Positions 8,940 through 17,738 of a stretch of 45,017 nt of DNA are shown here, piece after piece. Location: positions 1 through 45,017 of the forward strand of contig CAYPOD010000030.1 of assembly GCA_964412375.1 (NCBI GenBank), written 5' to 3'. Every line of letters starts with the position of its first letter. The first letter of the stretch is position 1. Position numbers and translations under genes: made by a program. Origin of the DNA: CADEDV01 sp964412375. GTDB taxonomy: Bacteria > Bacteroidota > Bacteroidia > Chitinophagales > Chitinophagaceae. Under the pieces are notes generated by a model, which was not told the origin of the DNA, made no database searches, and saw only the letters and a list, made by a program, of their open reading frames with translations.

Positions 8940-10745
8940 TCACTCCAGCTTCCATTCCGCTGCTTTGATAACAGCATCCAATCGTTCGGGTTTTTCCGCA
9001 TCCATCCATATCTGCACAAACTGGCCTCCATTCCTGAAATTTTTTACAAAAGCAGAAACAGCCCCGTTCTCATTTTTAGCCAGCACCACATCCACTTTCT
9101 TTTCATCCAGATAAAGAGAAGTGGCCCATGAAGCAGGCAACCCCAGTTGTTTACCCTTTGCTGTGGGGAAACTGGGATATTGCCCCTGGAAGGAACGGGT
9201 ATCACCGGGGCCATAATCTATGCCCAAAACTGTGTCTGCCAGGTGTGCTGCAAAAGCAATAGGGGTTTTAGTTTTTTCATCAAATCTATAAGCCAGCGGG
9301 TTGATACCGGTGATAACTGCCCTGCCTCCCCCATCTAAAAATTTCCGTAGCAGGCATTCATTGCCACCACTGATGATAGCAGCAGGAAAATAATTGGAAG
9401 CAAAAACGATCACTGCGGCAGTATCAGTTTTCCTGGCCAGTATCGCCGCCAGTGAATCTGCATTGATGGTTCTGTAGCCATTTGCATTCAGGTAGGCCCG
9501 CAACCGGAGATCGGCATTGCTGCGATAATACACATTGATACCGGGCTCATAATAAACATAGCGTTTCAGTTTGTCCTTATGCAACCGGTTATCTTCATGC
9601 CCGCTGAAGGCATACACATTGCCGTCATCACTGCCCACATATAGCAGATCATCACTCCACACCGGTGATGACAGCATCATGGCATCAGTCTTATATTGGG
9701 AAATCCTACGACCCGTTGCCAGGTCAATGCAAGTAAGTTGCCCGTCAAATCCTCCTGCATACACTTTATCATTTACGATCAACGGCGAAGCCCACACAGC
9801 AAAGGCAGTAGCGAATTTCCATAATTCCTTTCCTGTTTCCAGGTCAACAGCCTGCACAAAACGTCCATCCGATGTGCCCGTCACCACCATATTGTTTTTC
9901 ACCGCAACTGTTGAAATAACCCAGGAAACACTGTGATCAACTATCCAACTTTTCTTACCTGTTTCTTTATCTACTGCATACAGGTAGCCATCCCTTGCTC
10001 CGAATATTATTTTATTGCCGGCCACCACCGGGCTGCTATTTATAGCTCTTCTGTCAAAACCAAAATTCTCATTGTTCATCGTGTCGCCATTAATGCGATA
10101 TTGCCAGAGTTCTTTTCCACTTTTCAAATCAATTGCATAGAGTGTCGCTTCTGTGTCGCCAAAATAAACCTTGCCACCACTGACAGCCGCTGTGCTGCGA
10201 ATGATCCCCTTGCATTGAAACTTCCAGGTGAGTTTTCCGGTTTGTGGGTTCAAGGCATAAAAGAAACCATCGTCGCCGCCGATAAGCAGTTTTCCATCAT
10301 GCAATACAGGAGATGAATAATAATAATCATAACGCCAGGGATATTCCTTCTTCTCTCCCATGCTGAATTTCCATTTCAGTTTCCCGGTTGCTTCTTCCAG
10401 CGCATAAATAATTTGAGCATTGTCGGCAAAATAAACCATCCCATTTGCCGCAATGGCAGAGGAATGAATGGCCTGTCCGGTTTCAAATTTCCATTTCAAT
10501 TTGGCTGTCTTCTTATGAATGGCAAAGAACTGGCCGGTGGCATTGCCGAAATAAAGATGATCACCTTTCACCAGCAAAGTTGACCTTACCGGCGAACCAG
10601 CAGAAAAGGTCCATGCTTTGGTATCATATACTTTATTGTCAGTGCTATTCTCCACCCGCTGAAAGACGGGAGAAACGGCAACAGGCTGCTGGGCTGTTGT
10701 TGCCAGTACTGACAACAACAGCAGGAAAGAAAGACTGATTCGCAT
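8940..10745 (-). CDS. PQQ-type beta-propeller protein with extra C-terminal domain
   Basis: A 601-residue exported protein with a signal peptide MRISLSFLLLLSVLATTAQ. Residues about 40-385 hold at least seven PQQ/pyrrolo-quinoline-like propeller blades, each with a GKVYFGD.. or NKIIFGA.. strand followed by .YAIDLKSGKELW or ..VDKETGKKSW. This is the repeat style of BamB and of PQQ dehydrogenases. No dehydrogenase-type Cys pair or obvious PQQ-binding site is visible, so it is more likely a structural or binding propeller than an enzyme. Residues about 395-601 form a separate alpha/beta domain (VIVFASNYFPAAIISGG, FLDGGGRAVITGINPLAY, GGQFVQIWMDA) resembling a glutamine-amidotransferase-like fold without a visible catalytic Cys. 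The LytTR regulator gene ends nine bases upstream, so the two are probably co-transcribed. Confidence 0.85.
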   Translation of the reverse strand: MRISLSFLLLLSVLATTAQQPVAVSPVFQRVENSTDNKVYDTKAWTFSAGSPVRSTLLVKGDHLYFGNATGQFFAIHKKTAKLKWKFETGQAIHSSAIAANGMVYFADNAQIIYALEEATGKLKWKFSMGEKKEYPWRYDYYYSSPVLHDGKLLIGGDDGFFYALNPQTGKLTWKFQCKGIIRSTAAVSGGKVYFGDTEATLYAIDLKSGKELWQYRINGDTMNNENFGFDRRAINSSPVVAGNKIIFGARDGYLYAVDKETGKKSWIVDHSVSWVISTVAVKNNMVVTGTSDGRFVQAVDLETGKELWKFATAFAVWASPLIVNDKVYAGGFDGQLTCIDLATGRRISQYKTDAMMLSSPVWSDDLLYVGSDDGNVYAFSGHEDNRLHKDKLKRYVYYEPGINVYYRSNADLRLRAYLNANGYRTINADSLAAILARKTDTAAVIVFASNYFPAAIISGGNECLLRKFLDGGGRAVITGINPLAYRFDEKTKTPIAFAAHLADTVLGIDYGPGDTRSFQGQYPSFPTAKGKQLGLPASWATSLYLDEKKVDVVLAKNENGAVSAFVKNFRNGGQFVQIWMDAEKPERLDAVIKAAEWKLE

Positions 10746-10754
10746 ACTTTATGA

Positions 10755-11189
10755 TTATTGATCGCTGATCCATTTGCGGAAATGCGGTGCATTTTCCTGG
10801 CTCACGATGATCTGGTGATGGGAAAGCTCGGGAATGACCAACGACACCAGCAACTTCACTTTCTCGTAGGTCTTATATCCCTTTACAAACTCCACATTCA
10901 CGATATATTGCCGGTTGGCCCGGAAGAACCGGGTTTCGTCTAACTCTGTAAAGAGATCAGCCAGGTTCTTTTCTCCAACATATTTCCTTCCGTCCCGGTC
11001 AAAAACAAAAACGACCTTATTCTCTGTATAGATCAGCGCCACATCATCGAGCCGCAGCAGGATATGCTCCAGCCCTTTGCGCACCACCATACGGGTTCTC
11101 TTTTTTTCATCGCTGATTTGAAACAAGCGGGCCAGTTGCTGATGAGGAAATGATCCTGTCTCCTTCAGATTCATAATTTCTCTTAACAT
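10755..11189 (-). CDS. LytTR-family DNA-binding regulator without receiver
   Basis: A 144-residue protein. Residues from about 45 form a LytTR domain: ILLRLDDVALIYTENKVVFVFDRDGRKYV, the basic loop ..LDETRFFRANRQYIVNVEFVKGY, and a C-terminal ..HHQIIVSQENAPHFRKWI. LytTR domains bind direct repeats with a beta-strand DNA-reading module and usually follow a receiver domain. Here there is only a short N-terminal helix-rich segment (SFPHQQLARLFQISDEKKRTRM). Two starts are possible: the ATG at 11189, used here, or the ATG at 11174, which has an AAGAGA-like sequence just upstream. It is tightly followed by the PQQ-propeller gene, which it may regulate or share a transcript with. Confidence 0.85.
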   Translation of the reverse strand: MLREIMNLKETGSFPHQQLARLFQISDEKKRTRMVVRKGLEHILLRLDDVALIYTENKVVFVFDRDGRKYVGEKNLADLFTELDETRFFRANRQYIVNVEFVKGYKTYEKVKLLVSLVIPELSHHQIIVSQENAPHFRKWISDQ

Positions 11190-11292
11190 AGGTGATGATT
11201 TAGGGTTAAAATTAAATTCATTTCAAAGCAATACTTTGTCATAAACTGCTTGTTGATCAAACGCAGTTAATTCATGATAAGCGGCAATGATC

Positions 11293-12204
11293 TCAGTGCA
11301 GTTGTTGTTTTCCGAATTGAGAAGGTGATATACCATAGTGGCGTTTAAATGCTTTACTGAATGTGAAAATATCCGGGAAGTTGCATTCCAACGCCACCTG
11401 TGCGACAGGCATATTTCTTTTTTGCAGCAGTTCCCTGCTCAATTCAAGTCTTTTGTTCAATATATACTGGTATGGTGTGCTGCCAAATGCCTGGCGGAAA
11501 GAACGGAAAAAATGAAATTCAGATAAATTGCAATACACCGCTACCTCACTCACTTCTTCAATAGAAAGGAAACTTTCATCCATGAAATGTTTAGCCTTCG
11601 TTAATCTTGCCAGTAATTCTTTTCTTGTCTCCAGTTTCACCGATCGGATACCATTAAGGGCAAGATAGTTTCCATACTCATGGTAAATGATCTTCTCCAC
11701 CAGGTCATAAAACCATTCCCTGTTCACCTGCCTGTCGGCATCGCCACGGCGTATGGCATCAACGAGGTTGTTGAGCTTATTGCTGAGTGCAGTGGTAGTG
11801 CCCGCCGGGAAAACAGTTTCAAAAAATTCTGGATACCTGAAATAACGATCAAGATAATTATCAAAATCATGATCCTTCCCGTCAGTCATCACAGTGAAAG
11901 CTTCCGCCACTGTTTCCGGCCTGATATCAATGCATATACTTTTCACCAGCTTTGGTGTTTCAAAATAGGCTTTCACATGCGGCTGCCTGCAAGCCAGCAA
12001 TAAATTGCCCGGACCCACAGCATGTTCTTTTCTTCCGGCTTTGTAATAAATACAATTGTCAATAACATATTTGAGGCTAAAACTGCGAAATGCATTGGTG
12101 GTAAACCATTCCTTCAGCTCCGAATAATAAACCACGTCGGTATCAGCCGGCTTGTCCAGGCTGAACTTATTGGCCTCTGTTATTGTCTGGAAATAAGAGT
12201 TCAT
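11293..12204 (-). CDS. AraC-family transcriptional regulator
   Basis: A 303-residue protein. The C-terminal roughly 100 residues carry the two AraC helix-turn-helix units: LLARLTKAKHFMDESFLSIEEVSEVAVYCNLSEFHFFRSFRQAFGSTPYQYILNKRL, then MPVAQVALECNFPDIFTFSKAFKRHYGISPSQF. The N-terminal 190 residues are a cupin-like sensing part, with no ligand recognisable. Such regulators bind one or two 17-bp half sites. The gene lies about 100 bp upstream of the LytTR gene on the same strand. Its own 5' side faces a 380-bp gap that may hold its promoter and operator, but I cannot identify the sites. The target is unknown. Confidence 0.9.
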   Translation of the reverse strand: MNSYFQTITEANKFSLDKPADTDVVYYSELKEWFTTNAFRSFSLKYVIDNCIYYKAGRKEHAVGPGNLLLACRQPHVKAYFETPKLVKSICIDIRPETVAEAFTVMTDGKDHDFDNYLDRYFRYPEFFETVFPAGTTTALSNKLNNLVDAIRRGDADRQVNREWFYDLVEKIIYHEYGNYLALNGIRSVKLETRKELLARLTKAKHFMDESFLSIEEVSEVAVYCNLSEFHFFRSFRQAFGSTPYQYILNKRLELSRELLQKRNMPVAQVALECNFPDIFTFSKAFKRHYGISPSQFGKQQLH

Positions 12205-12585
12205 GGCTATTAGTACTATTCTGAAAACGCTGTGACAGCATTACAATTTCTTTAGCTGCCCCGTTTCAGTAAATTTAGCAGGAAATGACAAGTGTGGCGT
12301 AGCAGATACACAAGTGGAATGAGTAAAGGAAGCTGTTGTCGGATTTTTCCTGAAACATAGCTCACTTTCAGTTTCAGCAGAATATTTAAACAAAAGCGGC
12401 AAGTGTCACCGGAGAGTCACATAAATTAAAGCATAATTCTTACATCTTTTCCCAACGAAGCAGATGCATAGTTGACCGCTTTCCGCCTACTTTGTGAAAA
12501 TAAAACCCGTTCAAAACATCAAATTGTTTGAACGGTACAGCCGGTATTAAAACCAGCTTCCGATTATCAAACACTCCTGGCTGAA
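12205..12585. other. Intergenic stretch between AraC regulator and phosphoribosyltransferase
   Basis: This 381-bp stretch has no coding region I can support. Its right end contains the minus-strand terminator described separately at 12497-12535. Its left half must contain the promoter of the AraC gene, which reads leftwards, but no convincing -33 TTTG / -7 TAnnTTTG pair could be placed. No repeats related to those in the 35-43 kb region were seen here. Confidence 0.5.
12497..12535 (-). terminator. Probable intrinsic terminator of the phosphoribosyltransferase gene
   Basis: On the minus strand, 9-base arms CCGTTCAAA and TTTGAACGG (genome 12507-12515 and 12527-12535) enclose an 11-base loop and are followed by GGTTTTATTTTC. 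The stem lies about 50 bp after the stop of the leftward-reading phosphoribosyltransferase gene, which fits a rho-independent terminator with a slightly interrupted T-tract. Confidence 0.6.
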
Positions 12586-13086
12586 TTATTCCAGCCATGC
12601 ACCTGTTACTTTACCTTCATGCACTTCCACATAAATATGCTCCAGCAACGTTGTGGCAACAGAAAGACCCACATAATCGGGCCGCACCGGGAAAGAATTG
12701 TGGCTTCTTTCTACCAGCACCAGTGTCTGGATCTTTTTGGGGTGAAATGCAAGAAAAGGTTTTAGTGCATAGAGTAATGTTTTGCCGCTGTTAGCCACAT
12801 CATCCACCAGGATGATCACTTTATCATCAAAGCTGCTGTCATTGCTAACTGTAATGGCAGAGGGTTTGCGTTTATCAAGGCTGATGCTGATCAGTTCTGT
12901 TTCAATACCGGAAAACTCATTTATCAGCTGCTGTATAATGGCTGCCAGGACAAAACCATTTTCCCGTATGCCCGCCAGGATGATACTGCTTTCCCCGGCA
13001 TTATTCTCCAGTATTTCCAATGACATGCGCCGCATTTTCTTTTCTGCTGCGGCCTTGTCGAGTATATATTTTTTTTCTGAGGACAT
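12586..13086 (-). CDS. Phosphoribosyltransferase-family protein (PyrR-like fold)
   Basis: A 166-residue type I PRTase fold. The PRPP-binding loop reads VIILVDDVANSGKTLLYAL, with the two acidic residues and the small/Gly-Lys-Thr turn typical of the family. Upstream are AGIRENGFVLAAII (the pyrophosphate-binding loop region) and LISISLDKRKPSAIT (hood region). The size and pattern are close to PyrR and hypoxanthine phosphoribosyltransferases, but neither can be chosen from sequence alone. It might act in base salvage or as a regulator. It is monocistronic: divergent from the Fe-S gene by about 70 bp and followed by a terminator-like hairpin. Given the pyrimidine catabolic genes 18 kb away, a link is possible but unsupported. 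Confidence 0.85.
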   Translation of the reverse strand: MSSEKKYILDKAAAEKKMRRMSLEILENNAGESSIILAGIRENGFVLAAIIQQLINEFSGIETELISISLDKRKPSAITVSNDSSFDDKVIILVDDVANSGKTLLYALKPFLAFHPKKIQTLVLVERSHNSFPVRPDYVGLSVATTLLEHIYVEVHEGKVTGAWLE

Positions 13087-13157
13087 ATTCTTTAATCTAT
13101 TAAACTTTTAACCCTTTGCTTTACAACCCGTAAATTAGCACTTGTAATTGACTGCAT

Positions 13158-14483
13158 ATGCAAATTGCACAACAAATTTTATTTATCCTCCTTAGCGCTG
13201 TTGCCATCGGGTTATTTGCAAAAAAAGTAAAAGAAATAGCCCGTAATATCCGGCTCGGCAGGGATGAAGACCTCAGCGATAATCCTTCGCATCGCTGGCG
13301 CAATGTGCTGTTGCTGGCATTTGGACAGAAAAAAATGTTCCGTAACCCGCTGGTGGCCGTGCTGCATTTCCTGGTTTATGCCGGATTTATCATCATTAAT
13401 ATAGAAGTACTTGAAATTGTACTGGATGGTGTGCTGGGCACTCACCGTCTTTTTGCAGCACCGTTGGGAGGTCTCTACAGTTTTCTGATCAATGCCTTTG
13501 AAGTGCTCGCATTGCTGGTATTGGTTGCCTGTGCTATTTTCCTCGTCCGCAGAAATTTTATCAAACTAAGACGCTTTATCAGCAAAGACCTTGACGGTTG
13601 GCCCAGGAGTGATGCCAACTATATTCTTATTACGGAGATTGTTTTAATGTCGCTGTTCCTTTTCCTCAACGCCAGCGACACATTATTACAGGCAAGGGGA
13701 GTTGAACAGTACGCAGCACATCCAACCGGCAACTTTGTTCTTTCGCAACACCTGCACCCTTTGCTGAATGGAATGGGAAATGAAGGGTTGCAGCTTCTTG
13801 AAAGAGGATCCTGGTGGCTGCATATCGTGGGCATTTTCGCTTTTTTAAACTATCTCCCCTATTCCAAACACCTGCATATTGTTCTGGCCTTTCCCAATGC
13901 CTATTACGGCAGATTGGAACCGATGGGTAAGATGGAGAATATGAAGAGTATTCAAAACGAAGTGCTGTATGCCATGCAACCTGAACTGGCCCCGACCGGT
14001 GAATCAGAACCTCCTAAGAAATTTGGTGCTAAAGACATAATGGATCTGAGCTGGAAAAACCTGATGGACGCCTATAGCTGTACGGAATGCGGCCGTTGTT
14101 CTGCCGCATGTCCTGCCAACGTAACCGGCAAATTGTTATCGCCAAGAAAGATCATGATGGATACCCGTGACCGTGTTGAGGAAATTGGCAAGAATATCAA
14201 TAAGAACGGCGAATTCAAAGACGATAACAAATCTTTGCTGCATGATTATATTTCTGTGGAAGAACTGCGGGCCTGCACCACCTGCAATGCCTGTGTGCAG
14301 GAATGCCCGGTCAGCATCAGCCCGCTGGATATTATCCTGCAGTTGCGTCGTTATTTGGTAATGGAAGAAAGTAATTCGCCACAGGAATGGACAGCCATGT
14401 TCAGTAATGTTGAAAACAATTTTGCTCCCTGGAAATTCTCACCGGACGAAAGAGATAAGTGGGTGGAGGAAATGAAGTCCTGA
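13158..14483 (+). CDS. Membrane-bound (Fe-S)-binding protein, heterodisulfide-reductase related
   Basis: A 441-residue protein. The first 240 residues contain about five membrane segments (IAQQILFILLSAVAIGLF; NPLVAVLHFLVYAGFIIINIEVL; YSFLINAFEVLALLVLVACAIFL; ILITEIVLMSLFLFLNASD; WWLHIVGIFAFLNYLPY), with His residues that could ligate haem as in NarI-like subunits. Residues about 308-390 carry two [4Fe-4S] motifs, CTECGRCSAACPA and CTTCNACVQECP. The protein probably relays electrons between a membrane quinone pool and a soluble CCG-domain partner. That partner in related genomes normally follows directly. Here the best candidate is the + strand gene at 16958, with three other genes in between. 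No function beyond electron transfer can be assigned. Confidence 0.85.
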   Translation: MQIAQQILFILLSAVAIGLFAKKVKEIARNIRLGRDEDLSDNPSHRWRNVLLLAFGQKKMFRNPLVAVLHFLVYAGFIIINIEVLEIVLDGVLGTHRLFAAPLGGLYSFLINAFEVLALLVLVACAIFLVRRNFIKLRRFISKDLDGWPRSDANYILITEIVLMSLFLFLNASDTLLQARGVEQYAAHPTGNFVLSQHLHPLLNGMGNEGLQLLERGSWWLHIVGIFAFLNYLPYSKHLHIVLAFPNAYYGRLEPMGKMENMKSIQNEVLYAMQPELAPTGESEPPKKFGAKDIMDLSWKNLMDAYSCTECGRCSAACPANVTGKLLSPRKIMMDTRDRVEEIGKNINKNGEFKDDNKSLLHDYISVEELRACTTCNACVQECPVSISPLDIILQLRRYLVMEESNSPQEWTAMFSNVENNFAPWKFSPDERDKWVEEMKS

Positions 14484-14535
14484 TTCACCCATTCTTTTTG
14501 CAAAATATATCTGTCTTTTGTTCGTTTAAGGATTA

Positions 14536-15060
14536 ATGAAAAAATCAGCCTTCTTTTCATTTTTTGCCATTGTTACGGCCATTTATAGCCAGGCTCAAAA
14601 TCCTTTTGAACTCGGTGCAGAATACATGCGTTCCCTGGGACAGGGATATAACAATACCATTGGCGCTGTCCGTGGCGAAACTTTCCGGAATAAAAGCAGT
14701 TTCAGCATCGGCCTTACCTACCATTTTTCTTCTGCTAAATCATATTCTGTATCTAAAGGCTTTGGCATGTATGCAGGTTACCGTTATGCATTCGGTAAAA
14801 TACCTGACGGCAATGACCCGTTTCTTGGTGCAAGGCTGATGTTCTCTTTTGAAAATTTTGAAGGCAAGACCAGCCTGAACAGCCTGATGTTCACACCTGT
14901 GGCTGAAGCCGGTTATCATTTTATCTTCGCCAAAAACTTTTTTGCTGCGCCGGCTTTTGGTTTCGGCTATACGATCAAGATTACCAAAGAATATAATTCA
15001 TTGGATGAAGATGAAGGAAAACGTTTTATCCCGATGGTATCTGCCGGTTATCGTTTCTGA
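14536..15060 (+). CDS. Hypothetical outer-membrane beta-barrel protein
   Basis: A 174-residue exported protein with a signal peptide (MKKSAFFSFFAIVTAIYSQAQ). The mature part alternates polar and aromatic residues in about eight short strands ending in aromatic residues (FSIGLTYHFSS, GMYAGYRYAFG, GARLMFSFENF, AEAGYHFIFA, PAFGFGYTIKI, PMVSAGYRF). The C-terminal Phe after YR is typical of an outer-membrane barrel recognised by BamA. I assign no ligand. It starts 52 bp after the Fe-S gene. Its stop region overlaps the stop of the LysE gene on the other strand by 13 bp. Confidence 0.7.
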   Translation: MKKSAFFSFFAIVTAIYSQAQNPFELGAEYMRSLGQGYNNTIGAVRGETFRNKSSFSIGLTYHFSSAKSYSVSKGFGMYAGYRYAFGKIPDGNDPFLGARLMFSFENFEGKTSLNSLMFTPVAEAGYHFIFAKNFFAAPAFGFGYTIKITKEYNSLDEDEGKRFIPMVSAGYRF

Positions 15061-15779
15061 TCCGTTTCTTCATTTGCATCCGCAATATCCAGGATCGTTT
15101 CCTCCAGCCCTTGTGTCACTTCTTCCGGGTGCTCCAGTTTGTGAACAGAGTTTTTCTTCTTTACTATTTTCCAGAGCTGAATGAGTGCGGTGATGAGAAA
15201 TATGCTGCCAATTACGTAGTTAAGGATATGCTGGTTATTATTGATACGGCTGGCTATCAGGCGGCCGCCAAAAATGAATACACAATTCCCGATGAGGGTG
15301 CCCAGCCCGATCCCGATGATATACGTATTGTAATGATCATTCCTTGGCAGCAACACTTTCTTCGTGAACAACACCGTGCTCCATCCAAACCAGAATGGGA
15401 TCTGCACAGGGTTCACGGCGCTCATCACCAAACCCAGTACGAATGAAGGAAGTGAACTGCTCAGCACTATATTTTTGTCAACCTTGGGATGTGTAGCCGC
15501 ATAAAAACTAAAAACAGCCAGGGCCAGTACGATCAGCAGGGTTACCCATTCCAGTATCCTGAATATCCTTTCCTGTTTTCGGATCCAATCCATGGCCACC
15601 AGCGAAATGCGAACATAGATTACTTCCACCAGCAGCGATCCCAGTGAGAAAAATAAAGCGGCAGTAATTCCGTCTGTAACGGATATCTGCATGGCGGCAA
15701 TATTCAGTGTTCCCAGTGGCAATGAACCGAGAAAGCTTACCATCATACCGACAAGAAAAATCTTAAAGAGAGGGTGCAT
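15048..15779 (-). CDS. LysE-family amino-acid exporter
   Basis: A 243-residue membrane protein. Family signature at the N-terminus: FLGSLPLGTLNIAAMQISVTDGI, with the PxGPxN-like turn reading PLGTLN, then FFSLGSLLVEVIYVRISLVAMDW. Later segments: FVLGLVMSAVNPVQIPFWFGWST, TYIIGIGLGTLIGNCVFIFGG, and YVIGSIFLITALIQLWK. Six membrane helices are visible. The C-terminal 35 residues are charged and cytosolic. LysE transporters export basic or other amino acids or homoserine lactones, and the substrate here is unknown. The 3' end overlaps the barrel-protein gene by 13 bp on the opposite strand. Confidence 0.85.
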   Translation of the reverse strand: MHPLFKIFLVGMMVSFLGSLPLGTLNIAAMQISVTDGITAALFFSLGSLLVEVIYVRISLVAMDWIRKQERIFRILEWVTLLIVLALAVFSFYAATHPKVDKNIVLSSSLPSFVLGLVMSAVNPVQIPFWFGWSTVLFTKKVLLPRNDHYNTYIIGIGLGTLIGNCVFIFGGRLIASRINNNQHILNYVIGSIFLITALIQLWKIVKKKNSVHKLEHPEEVTQGLEETILDIADANEETDQKR

Positions 15780-15833
15780 TGGTCAAAAATACGAACTTAA
15801 CATAAGGTTAAGTGAAGTAACAGACGATAACGG

Positions 15834-16874
15834 TTAATCGTATTTTTTGAGCATTTTAAAATGACGGCTGGATTCTTTTAAAAATTTTCTCCCTTTGTTA
15901 AATGACCAGTAAGGTGTGCCATTTTTATGGTTATAGCGGCTGATGCGGTACAATGCTTTCCAATGCTGCAGTATCACCCCGTATGCTTTCCAGATGCTCA
16001 TACCGCAATCATAAATATGATTGGGCTCAGCGCCGCAACCATTAAACTCAATGATCTGGAAATGCTTTCCTTCTTTCAGGTCATCCACGGAAGTGGTTTT
16101 AATATCGTAACGGCCATAAAAGAAATTTGTATAATGGCTGAGCTCATCAAACACATCATGCATCTGCGGGTTGATCTCCTTGTGCAGGTTGGTGAAATGT
16201 GCGCCCCGGTTATGATTACCCGCATAGGACAGGTAAAATATCTCCTTTTCAGGAATGACACGGCTAAACCGGTGGCCATGACGGTGTTTCATTTCCTCCA
16301 TCCTGAATTTGGCACGGGGATGTTTTTCGATAAGCTCCTGCAGCGTGGATTGCCCGTCTCCCCTCACCTGCAATAATTCCTTATCAATAAATCCACTCAC
16401 TGTTCCTTTCTGTTCCCAGGGATAGCGATAATAAAATACACTTACTTCCACCGGCAGATCAACCAGGTCCTGTACAATGTATTCCACCGGAATTCTTTCG
16501 TGGTATTTGATCAGTTGTTCTTCGTTGTCAATCTTACGGAATAAGATCCCCTTCATTCCCACATCCGGTTTCACAATAAAAGGAAAACGAAATCCTGCTT
16601 CACTTATCTTTTTCCTCACTTCGGGAAATGGCCAGTCATGCATGATATAAATGGTGCGGGGAACCAGGTGCGGAGGCAACTGGTCATACATTTCCTTTTT
16701 GCCTTCGCCTTCAAAACCACCAAAAGTGATAGTGGGATTGGATGAACTGAAAAACCAGAGTGACCTGCTGCGCAGGCAATACCAGAACCACACAAAGCTG
16801 ATGGGAAAATAAAGCACATAAAAATTCCATAGCTCCCACCGGGTCAGTCGTTGAAAAAATTTTCTTACTCTCAT
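15834..16874 (-). CDS. ATP-grasp-like protein (D-alanine-D-alanine ligase related), membrane-anchored
   Basis: A 346-residue protein. A hydrophobic N-terminal helix (LWNFYVLYFPISFVWFWYC) would anchor it. From residue about 95 it has an ATP-grasp core: FRFPFIVKPDVGMKGILFRKI (Lys of the nucleotide loop), EYIVQDLVDLPVEVSVFYY, then KTTSVDDL..HFQIIEFNGCGAEPNHIYD, the Mg/ATP-binding Glu-Asn-Gly pattern. These are features of the D-Ala-D-Ala ligase/carbamoyl-phosphate-synthase superfamily. Its substrate is not recognisable. Orthologues of this style occur as single genes in Bacteroidota, as far as I recall. It lies between LysE and the CCG Fe-S gene, divergent from the latter by about 80 bp. Confidence 0.65.
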   Translation of the reverse strand: MRVRKFFQRLTRWELWNFYVLYFPISFVWFWYCLRSRSLWFFSSSNPTITFGGFEGEGKKEMYDQLPPHLVPRTIYIMHDWPFPEVRKKISEAGFRFPFIVKPDVGMKGILFRKIDNEEQLIKYHERIPVEYIVQDLVDLPVEVSVFYYRYPWEQKGTVSGFIDKELLQVRGDGQSTLQELIEKHPRAKFRMEEMKHRHGHRFSRVIPEKEIFYLSYAGNHNRGAHFTNLHKEINPQMHDVFDELSHYTNFFYGRYDIKTTSVDDLKEGKHFQIIEFNGCGAEPNHIYDCGMSIWKAYGVILQHWKALYRISRYNHKNGTPYWSFNKGRKFLKESSRHFKMLKKYD

Positions 16875-16957
16875 CGTGTGGCGGCAAAATAAAGCAAAGA
16901 ATGCTTATCGTACGAATGAAAAGGCTTTTTCCTTTAGTTTTGAAACAAATTTGATGT

Positions 16958-17734
16958 ATGAAAGTTCCTACGGTGGCAGAATTATTTGCAAACGGCCAAA
17001 GCCCCGAAGTGTTGTTCTGGGTGGGCTGTGCCGGCAGTTTTGACCAACGGGCACAAAAGATCACCAAAGCTTTTGTTACGATACTTGACAAAGTGGGTAT
17101 CAACTATGCCATCCTGGGAAAAGAAGAGATGTGCACCGGCGACCCGGTACGAAGGGCCGGTAATGAATTTATGTTCCAGATGATGGCCTACCAGAATATT
17201 CAGATCTTAAACAATTATGGCATTAAAAAAATCGTGACGGCTTGCCCGCATTGTTTTAATACATTGAAAAATGAATATCCAGAACTGGGCGGCACCTATG
17301 AGGTGATCCATCACACCACATTTCTGCAGCAACTGATCAATGAAGGAAAGATAAAAATGAAAGAAGGCGGTTCTTTCAAAGGCAAAAAAATTACTTACCA
17401 CGACAGTTGCTATCTCGGCCGGGCCAATGATATTTATGAGGCGCCGAGAAAAGTGCTCGAGGCGCTTGATGCGGAATTGGTGGAAATGAAACGTTGCCGC
17501 AGCAACGGATTATGCTGTGGTGCAGGCGGAGCACAGATGTTCAAAGAAGAAGAAAAAGGTGATGTTCGTATCAATATAGACCGGAGCAATGAAGCCATCG
17601 GCACGGGTGCCAATATCATTGCTTCAGCCTGTCCCTTCTGCAATACCATGATGACAGATGGTGTGAAGCTCGCAGATAAAGAAGATGCGGTAAAAGTGCT
17701 GGATGTGGCTGAACTGGTGGCGCAATCAATTTAA
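16958..17734 (+). CDS. CCG-domain (Fe-S)-binding protein, HdrB-like
   Basis: A 258-residue cytosolic protein with two cysteine-rich CCG domains. Cysteine motifs in order: WVGCAGS, then MCTGDP, TACPHCFNTLKNE, HDSCYLGR, LCCGAGGAQMF, SACPFCNTMM. This arrangement matches HdrB/GlpC/LldF-type proteins that hold non-cubane [4Fe-4S] clusters and receive electrons from an Fe-S/membrane partner. The membrane Fe-S protein at 13158-14483 is the expected partner, since in many Bacteroidota genomes the two genes are adjacent. Here a barrel-protein, a LysE and an ATP-grasp gene lie in between. It is followed by a 4-bp gap to the small protein at 17739, so those two are probably co-transcribed. Confidence 0.85.
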   Translation: MKVPTVAELFANGQSPEVLFWVGCAGSFDQRAQKITKAFVTILDKVGINYAILGKEEMCTGDPVRRAGNEFMFQMMAYQNIQILNNYGIKKIVTACPHCFNTLKNEYPELGGTYEVIHHTTFLQQLINEGKIKMKEGGSFKGKKITYHDSCYLGRANDIYEAPRKVLEALDAELVEMKRCRSNGLCCGAGGAQMFKEEEKGDVRINIDRSNEAIGTGANIIASACPFCNTMMTDGVKLADKEDAVKVLDVAELVAQSI

Positions 17735-17738
17735 GCAC

